In this document: piece by piece, positions 8,560-17,460 of the stretch
How the letters are laid out: each line of letters begins with the position of its first letter
How positions within the stretch are numbered: position 1 is the first letter of the stretch
Program-made: the position numbers and the translations under genes
The notes under the pieces: generated by a model
What the model was told of the DNA's origin: nothing
Database searches by the model: none
What the model saw: the letters and a program-made list of their open reading frames with translations, nothing else
Assembly: GCA_023421135.1 (NCBI GenBank)
Contig: JAEZUG010000019.1
Span: 9,755-73,754, forward strand
Source of the DNA: Candidatus Cloacimonadota bacterium
GTDB taxonomy: Bacteria > Cloacimonadota > Cloacimonadia > Cloacimonadales > Cloacimonadaceae
Length of the DNA: 64,000 nt
Direction of reading: 5' to 3'

Positions 8560-9462
8560 CTAGCCAAAGACCCAGATCAAAAACGGCAGATAGAACAGGG
8601 CAATCAGGATGGAGATTGAGACCATGGTGGCGGCAAATTCCTTATCCATGTTCTCCAGATTGGCAAAAATCAGGGTGTTGAAGCCCACCGGAGTGGCCGA
8701 AGTTACGATTACCACGGTGCGGGTGATGCCTTCCAGACCGAAGATCATCGCCAACAGCAATCCCAGTCCCAAGCCCAGCCCCATCCGAATGAAGACCGCC
8801 AGGAAGGCTTTGCCCAGGTTCTTCAGCATGGGCTCAAAATACAGGCCCAGAGCGATCATGATCAGCGGTGTGGTGGGTTGGCCGATCAGGTTCAGAAATT
8901 CCACGCTGAGGGGCGGCAGACTGACGTTCATGGCCTTGAAGGCAAAGGCTGCAATCATCGCCCAGAGGGGAGGGAGCTTCAGAAACTTGTTCCAGTCGAT
9001 GTGGTCGCCCTTGCTGCTATCGCCGTATTTGATGGCGTTGTAATAAGTAAAAGTGAAGATCAGGAAGGTATTGCCCATGTCAAAGAGCGTGGCACGTGCC
9101 AGGCCTTCGTTCTCGTAGCGCGCCAGAAAGAAAGGCAGGGCATAGGAAGTATTCATGATCATTGTGCCCACCAGGAAGCTGCCAAAAGTAGTTTTGGGGA
9201 GTTTTAGCAGGCGTCCGGTCGCCCCGGATATCCCATACATGGCAAAGACTACCAGCATGGCTGAGATGGGGATAAAGATCATCTCGGCACCCAGCTGTAC
9301 CCGGCTGATGGAGAGGATGGTGAGCGCTGGCAGCGAGACCGTGAGCACAAAGCGCAACAGCACTGTGGCATCGTCCTTCTTCAAAAGCTTGAGATACTTG
9401 AACCCGACGCCCAAAAAGAAGGCGAGAATCAGCGGAATGATCTTTTGAATAAAGGGATTCAA
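8560..9462 (-). CDS. AEC-family (auxin efflux carrier-like) permease
   Basis: The 300-residue hydrophobic protein has about ten predicted membrane segments, the first near 5-25 and the last at the C-terminus (ISILIALFYLPFLIWVFG). The two-halves organisation and motifs such as GTMIMNTSYALPFF and TSATPVGFNTLIFA fit the AEC family, which in bacteria often moves malate or other organic anions; the substrate is unknown here. The start is TTG at 9462, just after the stop of the phosphate-transporter gene, with GGAG 9 bases upstream. It is co-directional with pit and the DUF47 gene and probably co-transcribed. Confidence 0.85.
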   Translation of the reverse strand: MNPFIQKIIPLILAFFLGVGFKYLKLLKKDDATVLLRFVLTVSLPALTILSISRVQLGAEMIFIPISAMLVVFAMYGISGATGRLLKLPKTTFGSFLVGTMIMNTSYALPFFLARYENEGLARATLFDMGNTFLIFTFTYYNAIKYGDSSKGDHIDWNKFLKLPPLWAMIAAFAFKAMNVSLPPLSVEFLNLIGQPTTPLIMIALGLYFEPMLKNLGKAFLAVFIRMGLGLGLGLLLAMIFGLEGITRTVVIVTSATPVGFNTLIFANLENMDKEFAATMVSISILIALFYLPFLIWVFG

Positions 9463-9465
9463 GGG

Positions 9466-10950
9466 CTACTGCTCCGGATGATAAAAGCTGCGATAGAGCA
9501 GATCGAGCGCTGCATCCAGCTTCTGATTGTGCAGGGCTTCGAGCTCTGTGTGAGGCTTTTCCCTAAAGTCCCAGCCAGGCTTGCCCCAGAGGGTCTTCTT
9601 CAGGCTCCATTTGTGTTTGAAGCTGCGTTCTTCCAAGCTCTTGAGGCTTTCCAATTGCTCGGTGGAGAAGCGTTTATGCAGGCCTCGTTTATATAGCAAT
9701 GAGCTATCTATTTTGAGCGGATAAACTTCCACTATGTCTATGATCTTGAGGATTTCGGGCTTGGTGAAGCTATGGGAACTGCTTAGTTCGTTATAGATTT
9801 CCTGCTGGCTGTGAAAAGTGCGGCCGTTAACCAGTGCCAGAGCCCCTTCGGAGAGGTTCTGCGCTCTGATCTCCCGGACTGTGGTGGAATTGAAGCTGTA
9901 TTTCAGGTTTTGCATCACTTCCTGTTCAAAGACGTTCTGGATGATGAAAAGAGCTATGAAAGAGAAGAAAAAGGCCATCAGGGGAGCCAGAATCCAACCC
10001 ATGGAGATGCGTCCCAGGATATTCAGCTTCAGGTTTTTACCACCTTTAACCAGGCCGATTCCCACGACTGCGCCGACCACTACCTGGGTGCTGGAAACGG
10101 GCACCAATGGAATGGGGGGAATACCCAGCTTCAGGAAGGCCTCATGCAGGCCCCGGGAAGCAAAGAGAAAGAGCACAATTGCTTGGGCCAGCAGAACTAT
10201 CAGGGCTGTTATTGGAGAGAGATGCAGCAGGTCGCGTCCCACGGTGCGCATCACTTTGTGGCTGTAGGTATAGATGCCCACGACAATTGAGACTGCGCCG
10301 ATGATATAGAGCTGTTGCACACCATCCAGAGTGTAGAGCCCGCCCAGAGACAGATCCCGGAAGGGACTGACGGGCACGAAGACGCCCACCACGTTTGCAA
10401 TGTTATTGGCACCCAGAGAGTAAGCTGCAAAAGCTCCCACCAGCACCAATGCTATCCTGGTGTAATAGTCCTGTTCCAAAAGGTGCATCTTGCTGCGGTT
10501 AAGTGCGCGGCGGAAGATGTAAAATAGCAGGGCGGAGATGCCTCCGGAAAGCAGAAATGCCGTTACCCAGGAGGAGGCAATAGTCAAAAGTGAGGCAAAA
10601 TCTGTGAGTCTGCCGCTAAAAAAATTCCAGCCAATGATGGCACCGACAATAGTCTGAGAAGTGGAAACGGGAATCCTGATCCGCACCATCACGGTGATGG
10701 CAGCGGCAGCCGAGAGCGCCACGGTGAAGGCTCCGCCCAGAGCATCGACCGAGCCCAGGCGTCCCAGGGTCTGCGAGGGGCCGCTTCCTTCCAGGATGGC
10801 TCCCAGAGAGATGAAGATGGCAGCGATCAGAGCAGCCTGGCGGAATCTGAGCATGCGGGTCTCAACCGCGGCACCGAAGATGTTTCCGGTGTCGTTTGCT
10901 CCCAAAGTCCAGCCCAAAAAGAGGCCGCTGATCAGATAGATGAAGACCAT
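9466..10950 (-). CDS. PiT-family inorganic phosphate transporter
   Basis: The 494-residue inner-membrane protein has the two signature repeats of PiT (PHO4) transporters: GANDTGN near 18-24 and GANNIANVVG in the second half. It takes up inorganic (often metal-complexed) phosphate using an ion gradient. After the last membrane segment (ending near VFEQEVMQNLK) there is a cytoplasmic tail of about 130 residues rich in charged residues and containing a stretch on TFHSQQEIYNELSSSHSFTK. Such a tail is not needed for transport and may be regulatory. The gene follows a DUF47/PhoU-like gene by 3 bp, the common pairing for this family. Confidence 0.9.
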   Translation of the reverse strand: MVFIYLISGLFLGWTLGANDTGNIFGAAVETRMLRFRQAALIAAIFISLGAILEGSGPSQTLGRLGSVDALGGAFTVALSAAAAITVMVRIRIPVSTSQTIVGAIIGWNFFSGRLTDFASLLTIASSWVTAFLLSGGISALLFYIFRRALNRSKMHLLEQDYYTRIALVLVGAFAAYSLGANNIANVVGVFVPVSPFRDLSLGGLYTLDGVQQLYIIGAVSIVVGIYTYSHKVMRTVGRDLLHLSPITALIVLLAQAIVLFLFASRGLHEAFLKLGIPPIPLVPVSSTQVVVGAVVGIGLVKGGKNLKLNILGRISMGWILAPLMAFFFSFIALFIIQNVFEQEVMQNLKYSFNSTTVREIRAQNLSEGALALVNGRTFHSQQEIYNELSSSHSFTKPEILKIIDIVEVYPLKIDSSLLYKRGLHKRFSTEQLESLKSLEERSFKHKWSLKKTLWGKPGWDFREKPHTELEALHNQKLDAALDLLYRSFYHPEQ

Positions 10951-10953
10951 ATC

Positions 10954-11598
10954 TTACAATTGACGCTTGATAGTGTAGATTGCCAGGCGGTCACAGACGG
11001 CCTGGGCGTAATCCGAGATCTTCTCGATGTGGATGGCAAAGAAGCGCAATTGACTCTTCTGAGAGAGTTCAATATCTATGGCAAAGATCTGGCGGCGCAG
11101 CTTCTCTCCCAATTGATCTGCTTCGCGTTCAAAGAAATAGACCTTGTGAATATAGTTGTTCACAGCTGGTAAATCCCGGAAGAAGGAACGGACGGCAAAA
11201 GTGAGCTGCTCCACAGCATTGACAGAGGCGCGGGTGGTTTGCAGCCAGAGATCGTCCAGCTCGGAGGGGATGATAGGATTCTCGATGGAGAATTGCACCA
11301 GGGAATCCTTCATGTTGTCGATCACCTCGTCTGTGTTTTCCAGGATGGCCAAAACGTCTCCGCGGTTCTCCGGAATCAGAGTGCGTTCATAGAGGAAACG
11401 CTCGATGCCCACGCGCAGATCGTCTGCTTTGGCTTCGTTGGTGCGGAGCTGAGCGAGGCGTTCCTCAAACTGCTCGTGCCGGTCCAGCAGATAGTCTTCC
11501 ACAGCCAGTTGGAAGAGAGTGGCGGAATCGCTGACGATATCCAGAAAGGCATCTATCTGCGATTCTATGAACTTGGTTGTCCTGAGTAACATTGCCAT
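10954..11598 (-). CDS. DUF47 / PhoU-like accessory protein of the phosphate transporter
   Basis: The 214-residue, mostly alpha-helical cytosolic protein matches the DUF47 (PF01865, PhoU-related) family in size and pattern. Visible motifs include NEAKADDLRVGIERFLYERTL (a D/E-rich helix thought to bind metal in PhoU-like folds) and FFEREADQLGEKLRRQIF near the C-terminus. The family is usually encoded next to PiT transporters and is thought to regulate uptake. It is the first gene of the pit operon; ATG at 11598 is preceded by AAGG. Upstream 11599-11775 is a short intergenic region that should contain the promoter. Confidence 0.88.
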   Translation of the reverse strand: MAMLLRTTKFIESQIDAFLDIVSDSATLFQLAVEDYLLDRHEQFEERLAQLRTNEAKADDLRVGIERFLYERTLIPENRGDVLAILENTDEVIDNMKDSLVQFSIENPIIPSELDDLWLQTTRASVNAVEQLTFAVRSFFRDLPAVNNYIHKVYFFEREADQLGEKLRRQIFAIDIELSQKSQLRFFAIHIEKISDYAQAVCDRLAIYTIKRQL

Positions 11599-11775
11599 AA
11601 TCCATCCTTGCTAGTTCTTGTGTTTGGTGTGGCAAACCCCGATATACTCCTGTGCCAGAAGGTCGCCAGGTATCTTGGAACAGACATCTCTGCCAATTCG
11701 GAGATTGACAAATCGTGATAATACTAGCTTAATATTACTTGGCTTTCTGTCAAGCCTCAGATGCAGAATTATCCC

Positions 11776-12105
11776 TCACCACTTGCGAAAGATGAAGAAA
11801 ACTGCCAGAATTATGAAGGCAAAGCCTACCAGATAGTTCCAGCGAACCTGCTCCTTCAGGTAGAAGATGCTGAAGAGAGTGAAGACTATGAGCGTGATCA
11901 CTTCCTGGATGGTCTTGAGCTGGAAAGCGCTGAAGGTACCATGTCCGATGCGGTTGGCAGGCACCTGAAAGCAGTATTCAAAGAAGGCCAGTCCCCAGCT
12001 CAGCAGGATCACCAGATAAAGCGGAGCATTCTTATATTTCAGATGTCCATACCAGGCGAAGGTCATAAACACATTTGAGATAGTGAGTAAGATGATAGTT
12101 TTCAT
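11776..12105 (-). CDS. DUF486 family small membrane protein (DMT-like)
   Basis: The 109-residue protein has four predicted membrane helices. Motifs MTFAWYGHLKY near 14-24 and EYCFQVPANRIGH near 43-55 are typical of DUF486 (PF04342), related to small drug/metabolite transporters. Transport substrate is unknown. The ATG at 12105 is 4 bp after the stop of the pyridoxal kinase-like gene, so they are likely co-transcribed. Confidence 0.85.
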   Translation of the reverse strand: MKTIILLTISNVFMTFAWYGHLKYKNAPLYLVILLSWGLAFFEYCFQVPANRIGHGTFSAFQLKTIQEVITLIVFTLFSIFYLKEQVRWNYLVGFAFIILAVFFIFRKW

Positions 12106-12109
12106 AAAT

Positions 12110-12928
12110 CTATTCCGAGTATTTAATCAGCAGCTCCAGTGGCATGCCGGAGGCGGGATCACCTCCCTCCTGCAGGCTGAGACGGATTCCCCGATAGACG
12201 AAATCTGCGGCTTCTTCCACACAGACCGCCAGGGCTTTGCCTTCCAGATATGAGGCCAGCAGCACGGAGGCAAAGACATCTCCCGCTCCCGGGCAATCTG
12301 AGGGCAGATAATGGCTTTCCTGATATATCCTGGTACCAGTTGAATCCAAGCCCAGCGTGGCAGTCCAGCCATCTTTGGGACGGCAGGCAGAAGTGATCAG
12401 CACAGCTTTGGCACCCAGTTTCTGCAGTCTGTGGCAGTAATCATAAGCTTGCTCTGGAGAGATGCCCGGATCGTAGGCTTCGCCCAAAAGCAGAGCTGCC
12501 TCACTGAGATTGGGGGTGATGATATCTGCAAAGGGTAAGAGTGAGCGCATGGCTTCCACCATCCGATAGTCGTAGCAGCTGTAGAGCTTTCCGGCATCTG
12601 CCATCACGGGATCGATCAGCACCGGAGCACCAACGGCGGCAAAGGCACGGATGGCTTCCTGAATCATCTGGCACTGCTTTGGACCGGAGAGAAAACCGCT
12701 GTATATGGCATCAAAGCTCACGTTCAGCTCTTTCCAGTGAGCAATGCTATCCTGCATCTGAGAGCTCAGATCCAGCAGCCTGTAGCCGGGATAATCCGTA
12801 TTGGTGGAGAGGATGCAGGAGGGTAGCACAGCCACCTGCAAGCCCCTGCTATACATGATGGGGATACAGGCCAGAAGGGAGGTGTGGCCCCATCCGGAGA
12901 GGTCATGAATGGCCAATATCCGCTTCAT
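12110..12928 (-). CDS. pdxY: PfkB/ribokinase-fold pyridoxal (pyridoxamine) kinase
   Basis: From the ATG at 12928 the protein is 272 residues and starts MKRILAIHDLSGWGHTSL, the usual opening of pyridoxamine kinases of this type. The ATP/anion-hole motif is present as SDCPGAGDVFASVLL. It phosphorylates pyridoxal/pyridoxamine in the vitamin B6 salvage pathway. A longer frame reaches 12967, but the first 13 residues overlap the upstream gene and are unlike the family. It lies 11 bp after the AhpD-like gene. Distinguishing PdxY from a thiamine-pathway ThiD relative rests on the N-terminal motif and NTDYPGY near 43-49. Confidence 0.8.
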   Translation of the reverse strand: MKRILAIHDLSGWGHTSLLACIPIMYSRGLQVAVLPSCILSTNTDYPGYRLLDLSSQMQDSIAHWKELNVSFDAIYSGFLSGPKQCQMIQEAIRAFAAVGAPVLIDPVMADAGKLYSCYDYRMVEAMRSLLPFADIITPNLSEAALLLGEAYDPGISPEQAYDYCHRLQKLGAKAVLITSACRPKDGWTATLGLDSTGTRIYQESHYLPSDCPGAGDVFASVLLASYLEGKALAVCVEEAADFVYRGIRLSLQEGGDPASGMPLELLIKYSE

Positions 12929-12939
12929 GGCCTTTTGTC

Positions 12940-13281
12940 TTAAGCTCCTGACTTCAGTTCTTGCCAATAGACCATTGCCCTTCTGAAATGGGGGATCACG
13001 ATTGAGCCTCCCACGATCAGGGCGATATTCAGCGCTTCATTGAGCTCCTCGTCATTCACACCCTCTTCATGGCATCTAACCAGATGATAGCGGATGCAAT
13101 CGTCACAACGCAGCACTGCTGAGCTCACCAAGCCCAGAAGCTCTTTGGTCTTGCGCGGCAAAGCTCCTTCCTGATAGGCGGCCTCATCGAGGTTGAAGAA
13201 GCGTTTGATGCCCAGGCTGGCCTCTTTCAGCACCAGTTCGTTCTGAGCTTCCCGGGTTCTCTTGAAGTCTTCCGGCTTCAC
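12940..13281 (-). CDS. AhpD-like / carboxymuconolactone decarboxylase family protein
   Basis: Start chosen as GTG at 13281, giving 113 residues and a 4-base GTGA overlap with the stop of the upstream dehydrogenase gene; the longer frame to 13443 translates antisense-like junk over that gene. The core motif is LRCDDCIRYHLVRC, a CxxC followed by His, the redox/peroxidase motif of AhpD-like proteins. Helical pattern and length fit PF02627. It is likely a small cytosolic disulfide-active protein. Role with the neighbouring alcohol dehydrogenase is unknown. Confidence 0.82.
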   Translation of the reverse strand: MKPEDFKRTREAQNELVLKEASLGIKRFFNLDEAAYQEGALPRKTKELLGLVSSAVLRCDDCIRYHLVRCHEEGVNDEELNEALNIALIVGGSIVIPHFRRAMVYWQELKSGA

Positions 13282-14378
13282 TCTTCTTCCTTGAGCTCGT
13301 GGTAAATCTTGCGGATGTCTTCCGCGGAGATTTCGAAGGGGTTGTTGGCCATATTGCGGCTGGAGAGCACTTCCGGCAGACGGTTGTCTATAAAGCTTTG
13401 AGAGATGGGGAAGTCCAGAGAGATCTGCAGGGCTTCCAGCCATTTGTAAAATTGATCCCGGCTGATGTTCAGATACTCAAAGAGACTATCCAGCTCTTTC
13501 TTGATAGATGGATAATAAAGATCCATCACGCTGCGCATCACGATGCCATTGGCCAGGCCGTGGGGAACCCCATATTCCGTGGTGAGCGGATAACCGATGG
13601 AGTGTTGCAGTGTAGTGCTGGCATGAGCGATCACCATGCCTCCATAGAGCGAAGCGCGCATCATCTCCGTGCGAGCCTCCAGGTCATTAGGATGGCTCAT
13701 GCACTTGGGCAGATTGGTATATATAGTCTTGATTCCATTGTAGATCATGGGATACATGATGGGATTGCGTTTGTTTGAATACAGCCCTTCCAGGAGATGC
13801 GAGAGGGCATCTATGCCTGTGTGAAGGGTTACTTCCGGGCTCAGACTGAGCGTGAAAGCGGGCTCCAGAATGGCGGTATGCGGAAAGGCCAGTTCAGAGC
13901 CAAAGCCTGCTTTCTTGCCAGCTTTGAGATCGGTGAGCACGGAGTAGGGCGTGACCTCGGTGCCGGTTCCGGAAGTGGTGGGAACGGCCACTAGGGGAAA
14001 AGCTTTGGTATAGAGCGAGGCCTTGTATATATCCTCTATTCTGGTGTGATTGGCTGCCACCAGACTGATGGCTTTGGCTGCGTCTATAGGGCTGCCTCCT
14101 CCGATGCCGATCAGGAAGTCACAATTGGTTTCCAGCAGCTCCCGGGCTCCTGCCATCACTATTTCCAGGCTGGGGTTTTCAGACACTTTATCAAAGATGT
14201 GCCAATCTAATCCGCCTTCTTTTAACGTGGCCAGAATAGCATCCTGGGCTCCGCTCTTTTTGGCAGAATTCTTCCCAGTGACCAGCAGGGCTTTATTGCC
14301 CAGCTTAAAGAGCTGTCCTTTGGCTCTGTACAGGGCGTTCTCCGCAAAGGATATCCTGGTAGGAACGTAAAACATCAT
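13278..14378 (-). CDS. Iron-containing alcohol dehydrogenase family protein
   Basis: The 366-residue protein has the group III Fe-ADH layout: an N-terminal Rossmann-like domain with GGGSPIDAAKA near 93-103 (NAD(P) binding), PTTSGTGTEVTPY near 133-145, and the metal-binding helices with GIDALSHLLEG near 188-198 and HSIGYPLTTEYGVPHG near 259-274 (His ligands). It interconverts an alcohol and aldehyde or ketone with NAD(P)H. Substrate is not predictable. It is the first gene of the run down to DUF486; ATG at 14378 or 14375. Confidence 0.9.
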   Translation of the reverse strand: MMFYVPTRISFAENALYRAKGQLFKLGNKALLVTGKNSAKKSGAQDAILATLKEGGLDWHIFDKVSENPSLEIVMAGARELLETNCDFLIGIGGGSPIDAAKAISLVAANHTRIEDIYKASLYTKAFPLVAVPTTSGTGTEVTPYSVLTDLKAGKKAGFGSELAFPHTAILEPAFTLSLSPEVTLHTGIDALSHLLEGLYSNKRNPIMYPMIYNGIKTIYTNLPKCMSHPNDLEARTEMMRASLYGGMVIAHASTTLQHSIGYPLTTEYGVPHGLANGIVMRSVMDLYYPSIKKELDSLFEYLNISRDQFYKWLEALQISLDFPISQSFIDNRLPEVLSSRNMANNPFEISAEDIRKIYHELKEEE

Positions 14379-14716
14379 TGCCTCACATAGCTCTGCCGGG
14401 CTCTCTGAGTTGTATCCGCTCCGGCAGGCAGAATTTGCGTATATTTTCCCGAACTGCCAGTTTTATGTCAAGGACAAAAAGCAGCAGGCTGGCAGAATTG
14501 AGGAAGAAGGATGGGCAAAACAGCTCTCCAGAGAAGCCCAATCTGCTTGTGGCAAAATTTCAGCACTGCTATGTGGAGAATTGAAATATTCAGCTTGCTA
14601 AGAGTGCGCATTGCCCTAGATTATACTCGTACAACTCGTGAATCAAAGTATAAGTTTAAAAAACCTAAATTGAACAGCGGGGAGGATTTAAGAACCGCAA
14701 ACTCATTCCGTTTCGT
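14379..14716. other. Divergent intergenic region, 338 bp, no gene recognised
   Basis: It separates the leftward dehydrogenase operon from the rightward secreted-protein gene, so it should hold both promoters. A 75-codon frame at 14511-14738 has no family features. A GGGGAGG ribosome-binding-like sequence sits at 14679-14685 but no ATG, GTG or TTG follows it in the expected place. No family repeat was seen here. Confidence 0.45.
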
Positions 14717-16510
14717 TTGGTATATTTACTTGCTTTAAGTGTTATGGTGCTTGTGCCGATTGTGCTTTGCGGACAGGCCACTGGAAGCTTCAGGTTGTTC
14801 TTCGATGATATGGTGGCCTCCGGCTTTGCCAATTGGTCTTACGATCTGGGTGATCCAGGTTTTATTCACGGGGATGGAAATCCATATACTGTGGATGCTC
14901 TGATCCCGATGTATTATCACACCTTTGCTTACAACAGATTTGGCTGGGGTGAGGGCTCGGACTATTCCTGCCTGATGGAAGATCTTCCCTTTGCCGCAGT
15001 TCCCGGGGATCTTCACGTGTCCGACTATACGGATTTTGAATTAGTGGGTTTCAACCGCATCAATACAGTTAATCCCTTGGGAGTTTGGGGCACTTTGGCA
15101 GAATCCGGCGAAGCCAGAACCTATGTGGCACCTTACTATCTTCTCACCTGTAATGGCGAATGGATGACTTTGGCGGATATCCAGTTAGATGCCATCCTGC
15201 CCTATGCCACTGCGGAGACCATGCGTGCCAATCTCCTGGCATTTGGTCCTCTGTATGCCGGTGCGGAAAACTGGCAGAATGATATGGGAACCGGGCATCC
15301 GGTCACCGGTCACGGTCGGGCCAGAATCTCGGGTGGTAGTGTAAACTTCCTGGCGGCAATGGATAACGGCACTCATCAGATTGAGTTTGACATCGTCACC
15401 TTTGATTACCTGATTCAGGGTGAGACGGGTTCCTACGATATGATTATCGATGTCTATCCTGCCGGCCTGGAACACAATATTGCCAATCCGGAAGTGGATG
15501 TGGACGCTGTCTTCCCGCAGCATTTTGATCTGCCCGATGTGGATCTGTCCTTGGATGTGATTATTGCCGTCGGGGGCGGACCTCTGGCTGCCAATGATAC
15601 CTGGATCAACCAGGTTCCGGAGCTGCCGGGCGGAGCTTTACCTGCCGGGATAGCTGAGTTTGCCCCGGTCTATTGGGATATCTCCACCACTCTCGAAAAC
15701 TACAACATGGATATCGTTTTTGATTTCACAGATTTCCTGCCCTTCGGAGACCCAGCCAATTGGCGGCTCTGCAAGCGGGATAGCGAATTGGCGGCCTGGG
15801 TGATTTATCCCAATATCTCAGTGGCAGGAAACACAATCACTGCTTGGGGAGTTATTGATCTCAGCGAGTGGGCACTCGGTAATACAGAGCCCACCCTGCC
15901 GGTCGAACTCTCTGCCTTTACAGCGTTTGTGACCAGTGATAATCTGGTGAGCCTGGAGTGGATTACCCAATCCGAGACCAATCTGAGCGGCTACAATATC
16001 CTGCGTGGCAACACAGATGATCTGGGAACGGCTCTCGATCTGCAGCACTTTATCGAGGCTTCCAATAGCTCCACCAGCCATAGTTATAGCTTTGTGGAAG
16101 AAACAGCTCTGGAACCGGGAACCTATTACTATTGGCTTCAGGCGGTGGAATTGAATGGTGAGTTTGCCTACCACGGCCCGGCTCAGGTTACCGTTAGTCC
16201 GGAAGGTGGGGAGAATCCTCCTGAGGTGCCAACGCCGGTTGCCAGGCTGAACGTCTTCCCCAATCCCTTCAATCCGCTCACCCGGATAGCAGTATTTTTA
16301 CCGGATCAGCACAGTGGACAGTGCTCGATCTACAACTCCCGTGGAGAGCTCGTGTATCAATATGCTCCTCAATCCTTTAACGAAGGCTGGAACTATCTAT
16401 CCTGGAACGGAACGGATGCCTCCGGTCAGCCTTGCGGCAGTGGCATTTACCTGATCAGAGTATCTGGCGGTGACTTGTCTCTGCAATCCAAAGTAGTCTT
16501 GATGAAGTAA
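14717..16510 (+). CDS. Secreted protein with LPVELSSFTA module and C-terminal sorting domain
   Basis: The frame has no ATG or GTG before a TTG at 14717; from there it encodes 597 residues. The region upstream of the TTG would supply the basic start of a signal peptide (NRKLIPFR before LVYLLALSVMVL), so true initiation may lie upstream at a non-canonical codon or be obscured by a sequence error. The body (30-395) is unrecognised. Residues about 395-510 are a module starting LPVELSAFTAF with WITQSETNLSGYNILRGNT and GTYYYWLQAVE, shared with the protein at 22654-24030. The C-terminus (NVFPNPFNPLTRIAVFLP to GIYLIRVSGG) is the FlgD-like sorting domain. A terminator follows. Confidence 0.85.
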   Translation: MVYLLALSVMVLVPIVLCGQATGSFRLFFDDMVASGFANWSYDLGDPGFIHGDGNPYTVDALIPMYYHTFAYNRFGWGEGSDYSCLMEDLPFAAVPGDLHVSDYTDFELVGFNRINTVNPLGVWGTLAESGEARTYVAPYYLLTCNGEWMTLADIQLDAILPYATAETMRANLLAFGPLYAGAENWQNDMGTGHPVTGHGRARISGGSVNFLAAMDNGTHQIEFDIVTFDYLIQGETGSYDMIIDVYPAGLEHNIANPEVDVDAVFPQHFDLPDVDLSLDVIIAVGGGPLAANDTWINQVPELPGGALPAGIAEFAPVYWDISTTLENYNMDIVFDFTDFLPFGDPANWRLCKRDSELAAWVIYPNISVAGNTITAWGVIDLSEWALGNTEPTLPVELSAFTAFVTSDNLVSLEWITQSETNLSGYNILRGNTDDLGTALDLQHFIEASNSSTSHSYSFVEETALEPGTYYYWLQAVELNGEFAYHGPAQVTVSPEGGENPPEVPTPVARLNVFPNPFNPLTRIAVFLPDQHSGQCSIYNSRGELVYQYAPQSFNEGWNYLSWNGTDASGQPCGSGIYLIRVSGGDLSLQSKVVLMK

Positions 16511-16528
16511 GACCTATTACAATAAAGT

Positions 16529-16556
16529 GCCCCGGACTGGTTCCGGGGCTCTTATT
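16529..16556 (+). terminator. Intrinsic terminator
   Basis: An 8-bp perfect stem (GCCCCGGA / TCCGGGGC) with a 5-base loop lies 18 bp after the stop of the secreted-protein gene and is followed by TCTTATTATTA. Confidence 0.75.
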
Positions 16557-16557
16557 A

Positions 16558-16600
16558 TTAGTGACAAGTGACGAGTGACAAGTGACGAGAGAGTGAACAG
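16558..16600. repeat. GTGACAAGTGACGAGTGAC low-complexity tract
   Basis: Short units AGTGACAAGTGAC and GTGAACAGTGAT are strung together. Similar tracts occur at about 8465-8496, 25501-25533, 30003-30048, 30684-30747, 39652-39689, 43155-43239 and 43803-43853, nearly always intergenic; 39652-39689 is the exception, lying inside the rfaE1 reading frame. Confidence 0.7.
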
Positions 16601-16858
16601 TGATCAGTGCTGTGCTTCGCCCTAAAACTGGTCTGCCAATTCACCCCAAAGCCTCATTTCGTTCCGCTTTGGGGACCCCGAAATCTCCGAATTGGCAGAA
16701 ACACTCCGCAAGTGAATTGAGCTTTTATAATCAAAACAGAGAATAAGAGGAAAAGAGGATTCTCCAAGGAGTTCAGGAGGCTTTCTGCCGCAGAGAATGT
16801 AGTGGCGGACTCCGATCCGCCACAAACACTCTGTCAGTGAACAGTGCGTTTTTGATTA

Positions 16859-17020
16859 AAACAGAGGAAAAGAGGAAAAGAGGAAATCACAATGAGTTAT
16901 GAAGGGATGAAAGCCCTGAAGGGGCGATCATCTGCAAGCGATGGGCGGCAGCCCGTCGACCAAGGGGATAAATCCACCAGATGAAAGCCCTGAAGGGGCG
17001 CTATCTGTTGAAATAGAAAC
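16859..17020 (+). repeat. CCCTGAAGGGGCG composite repeat
   Basis: The unit has AACAGAGGAAAAGAGG, then a long copy (16911-16972) containing CCCTGAAGGGGCG, ATCTGCAAGCGATGGGCGG and CAGCCCGTCGACC, then a short copy (about 16983-17016) with the same CCCTGAAGGGGCG and a CTGTTGAAATAG tail. The same two-part order recurs at 59156-59312. Single copies are at 43457-43510 and, inverted, at 30539-30577. Confidence 0.75.
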
Positions 17021-17235
17021 CAGAAAGACTATAGAATAGTTACCAGTTTCCGGAAATGCAGCTAAAAACCTTAAGAGTACACCCATTACCACCCAATGTT
17101 CTCGTCATGTCATTCCTGCCTTCCCACCCCACTAAAGCGCAAGCGGTTTGGCGAGGACCCCGATCTCAGGAATGATGATACGCAGAGCAGGGAGATCAAA
17201 CCTAATACGCACCTTGCTTGACGGCATGTGCAACG
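17021..17235. repeat. Modular shoulder repeat with AACCGC-type palindromic core
   Basis: Shoulders match those at 2768-3196 (GTACACCCATTA...ATGTCATTCCTGCCTTC on the left; GGAATGATGATACGC, CCTAATACGCACC and CATGTGCAAC on the right). The core (17106-17178) carries CACCCCACTAAAGCGC and AAGCGGTTTGGCGAGGACCC instead of the hairpin array found in the first locus. The same core occurs at 19630-19686, 43359-43424 and 58881-58949. The rest of 16511-17460 has no gene. Confidence 0.75.
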
Positions 17236-17460
17236 GTCTCTTATCTGTTTTCGGTGATCCAGATGGGATTGCCAACACCTCATTATATTACCCGTTTTCC
17301 CCAATTTGAAGTTTCAGTGAGGGTTCTCACCTAAAACTGCTGGAATTTATCTTGCAAAGGATGATTTTTTTACTTGACAACTGGAAGGAAGCGTGAAGAA
17401 CATGCATGTGATAGCGAGGCGTCGTCCCAGGACGGGACGCAGGCTTCCGGGAGGTTCGCG

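Noticed and set aside
14511..14738. 75-codon frame upstream of the secreted-protein gene
   Set aside because: No ribosome-binding site or family features; overlaps the likely 5' region of the real gene in another frame.
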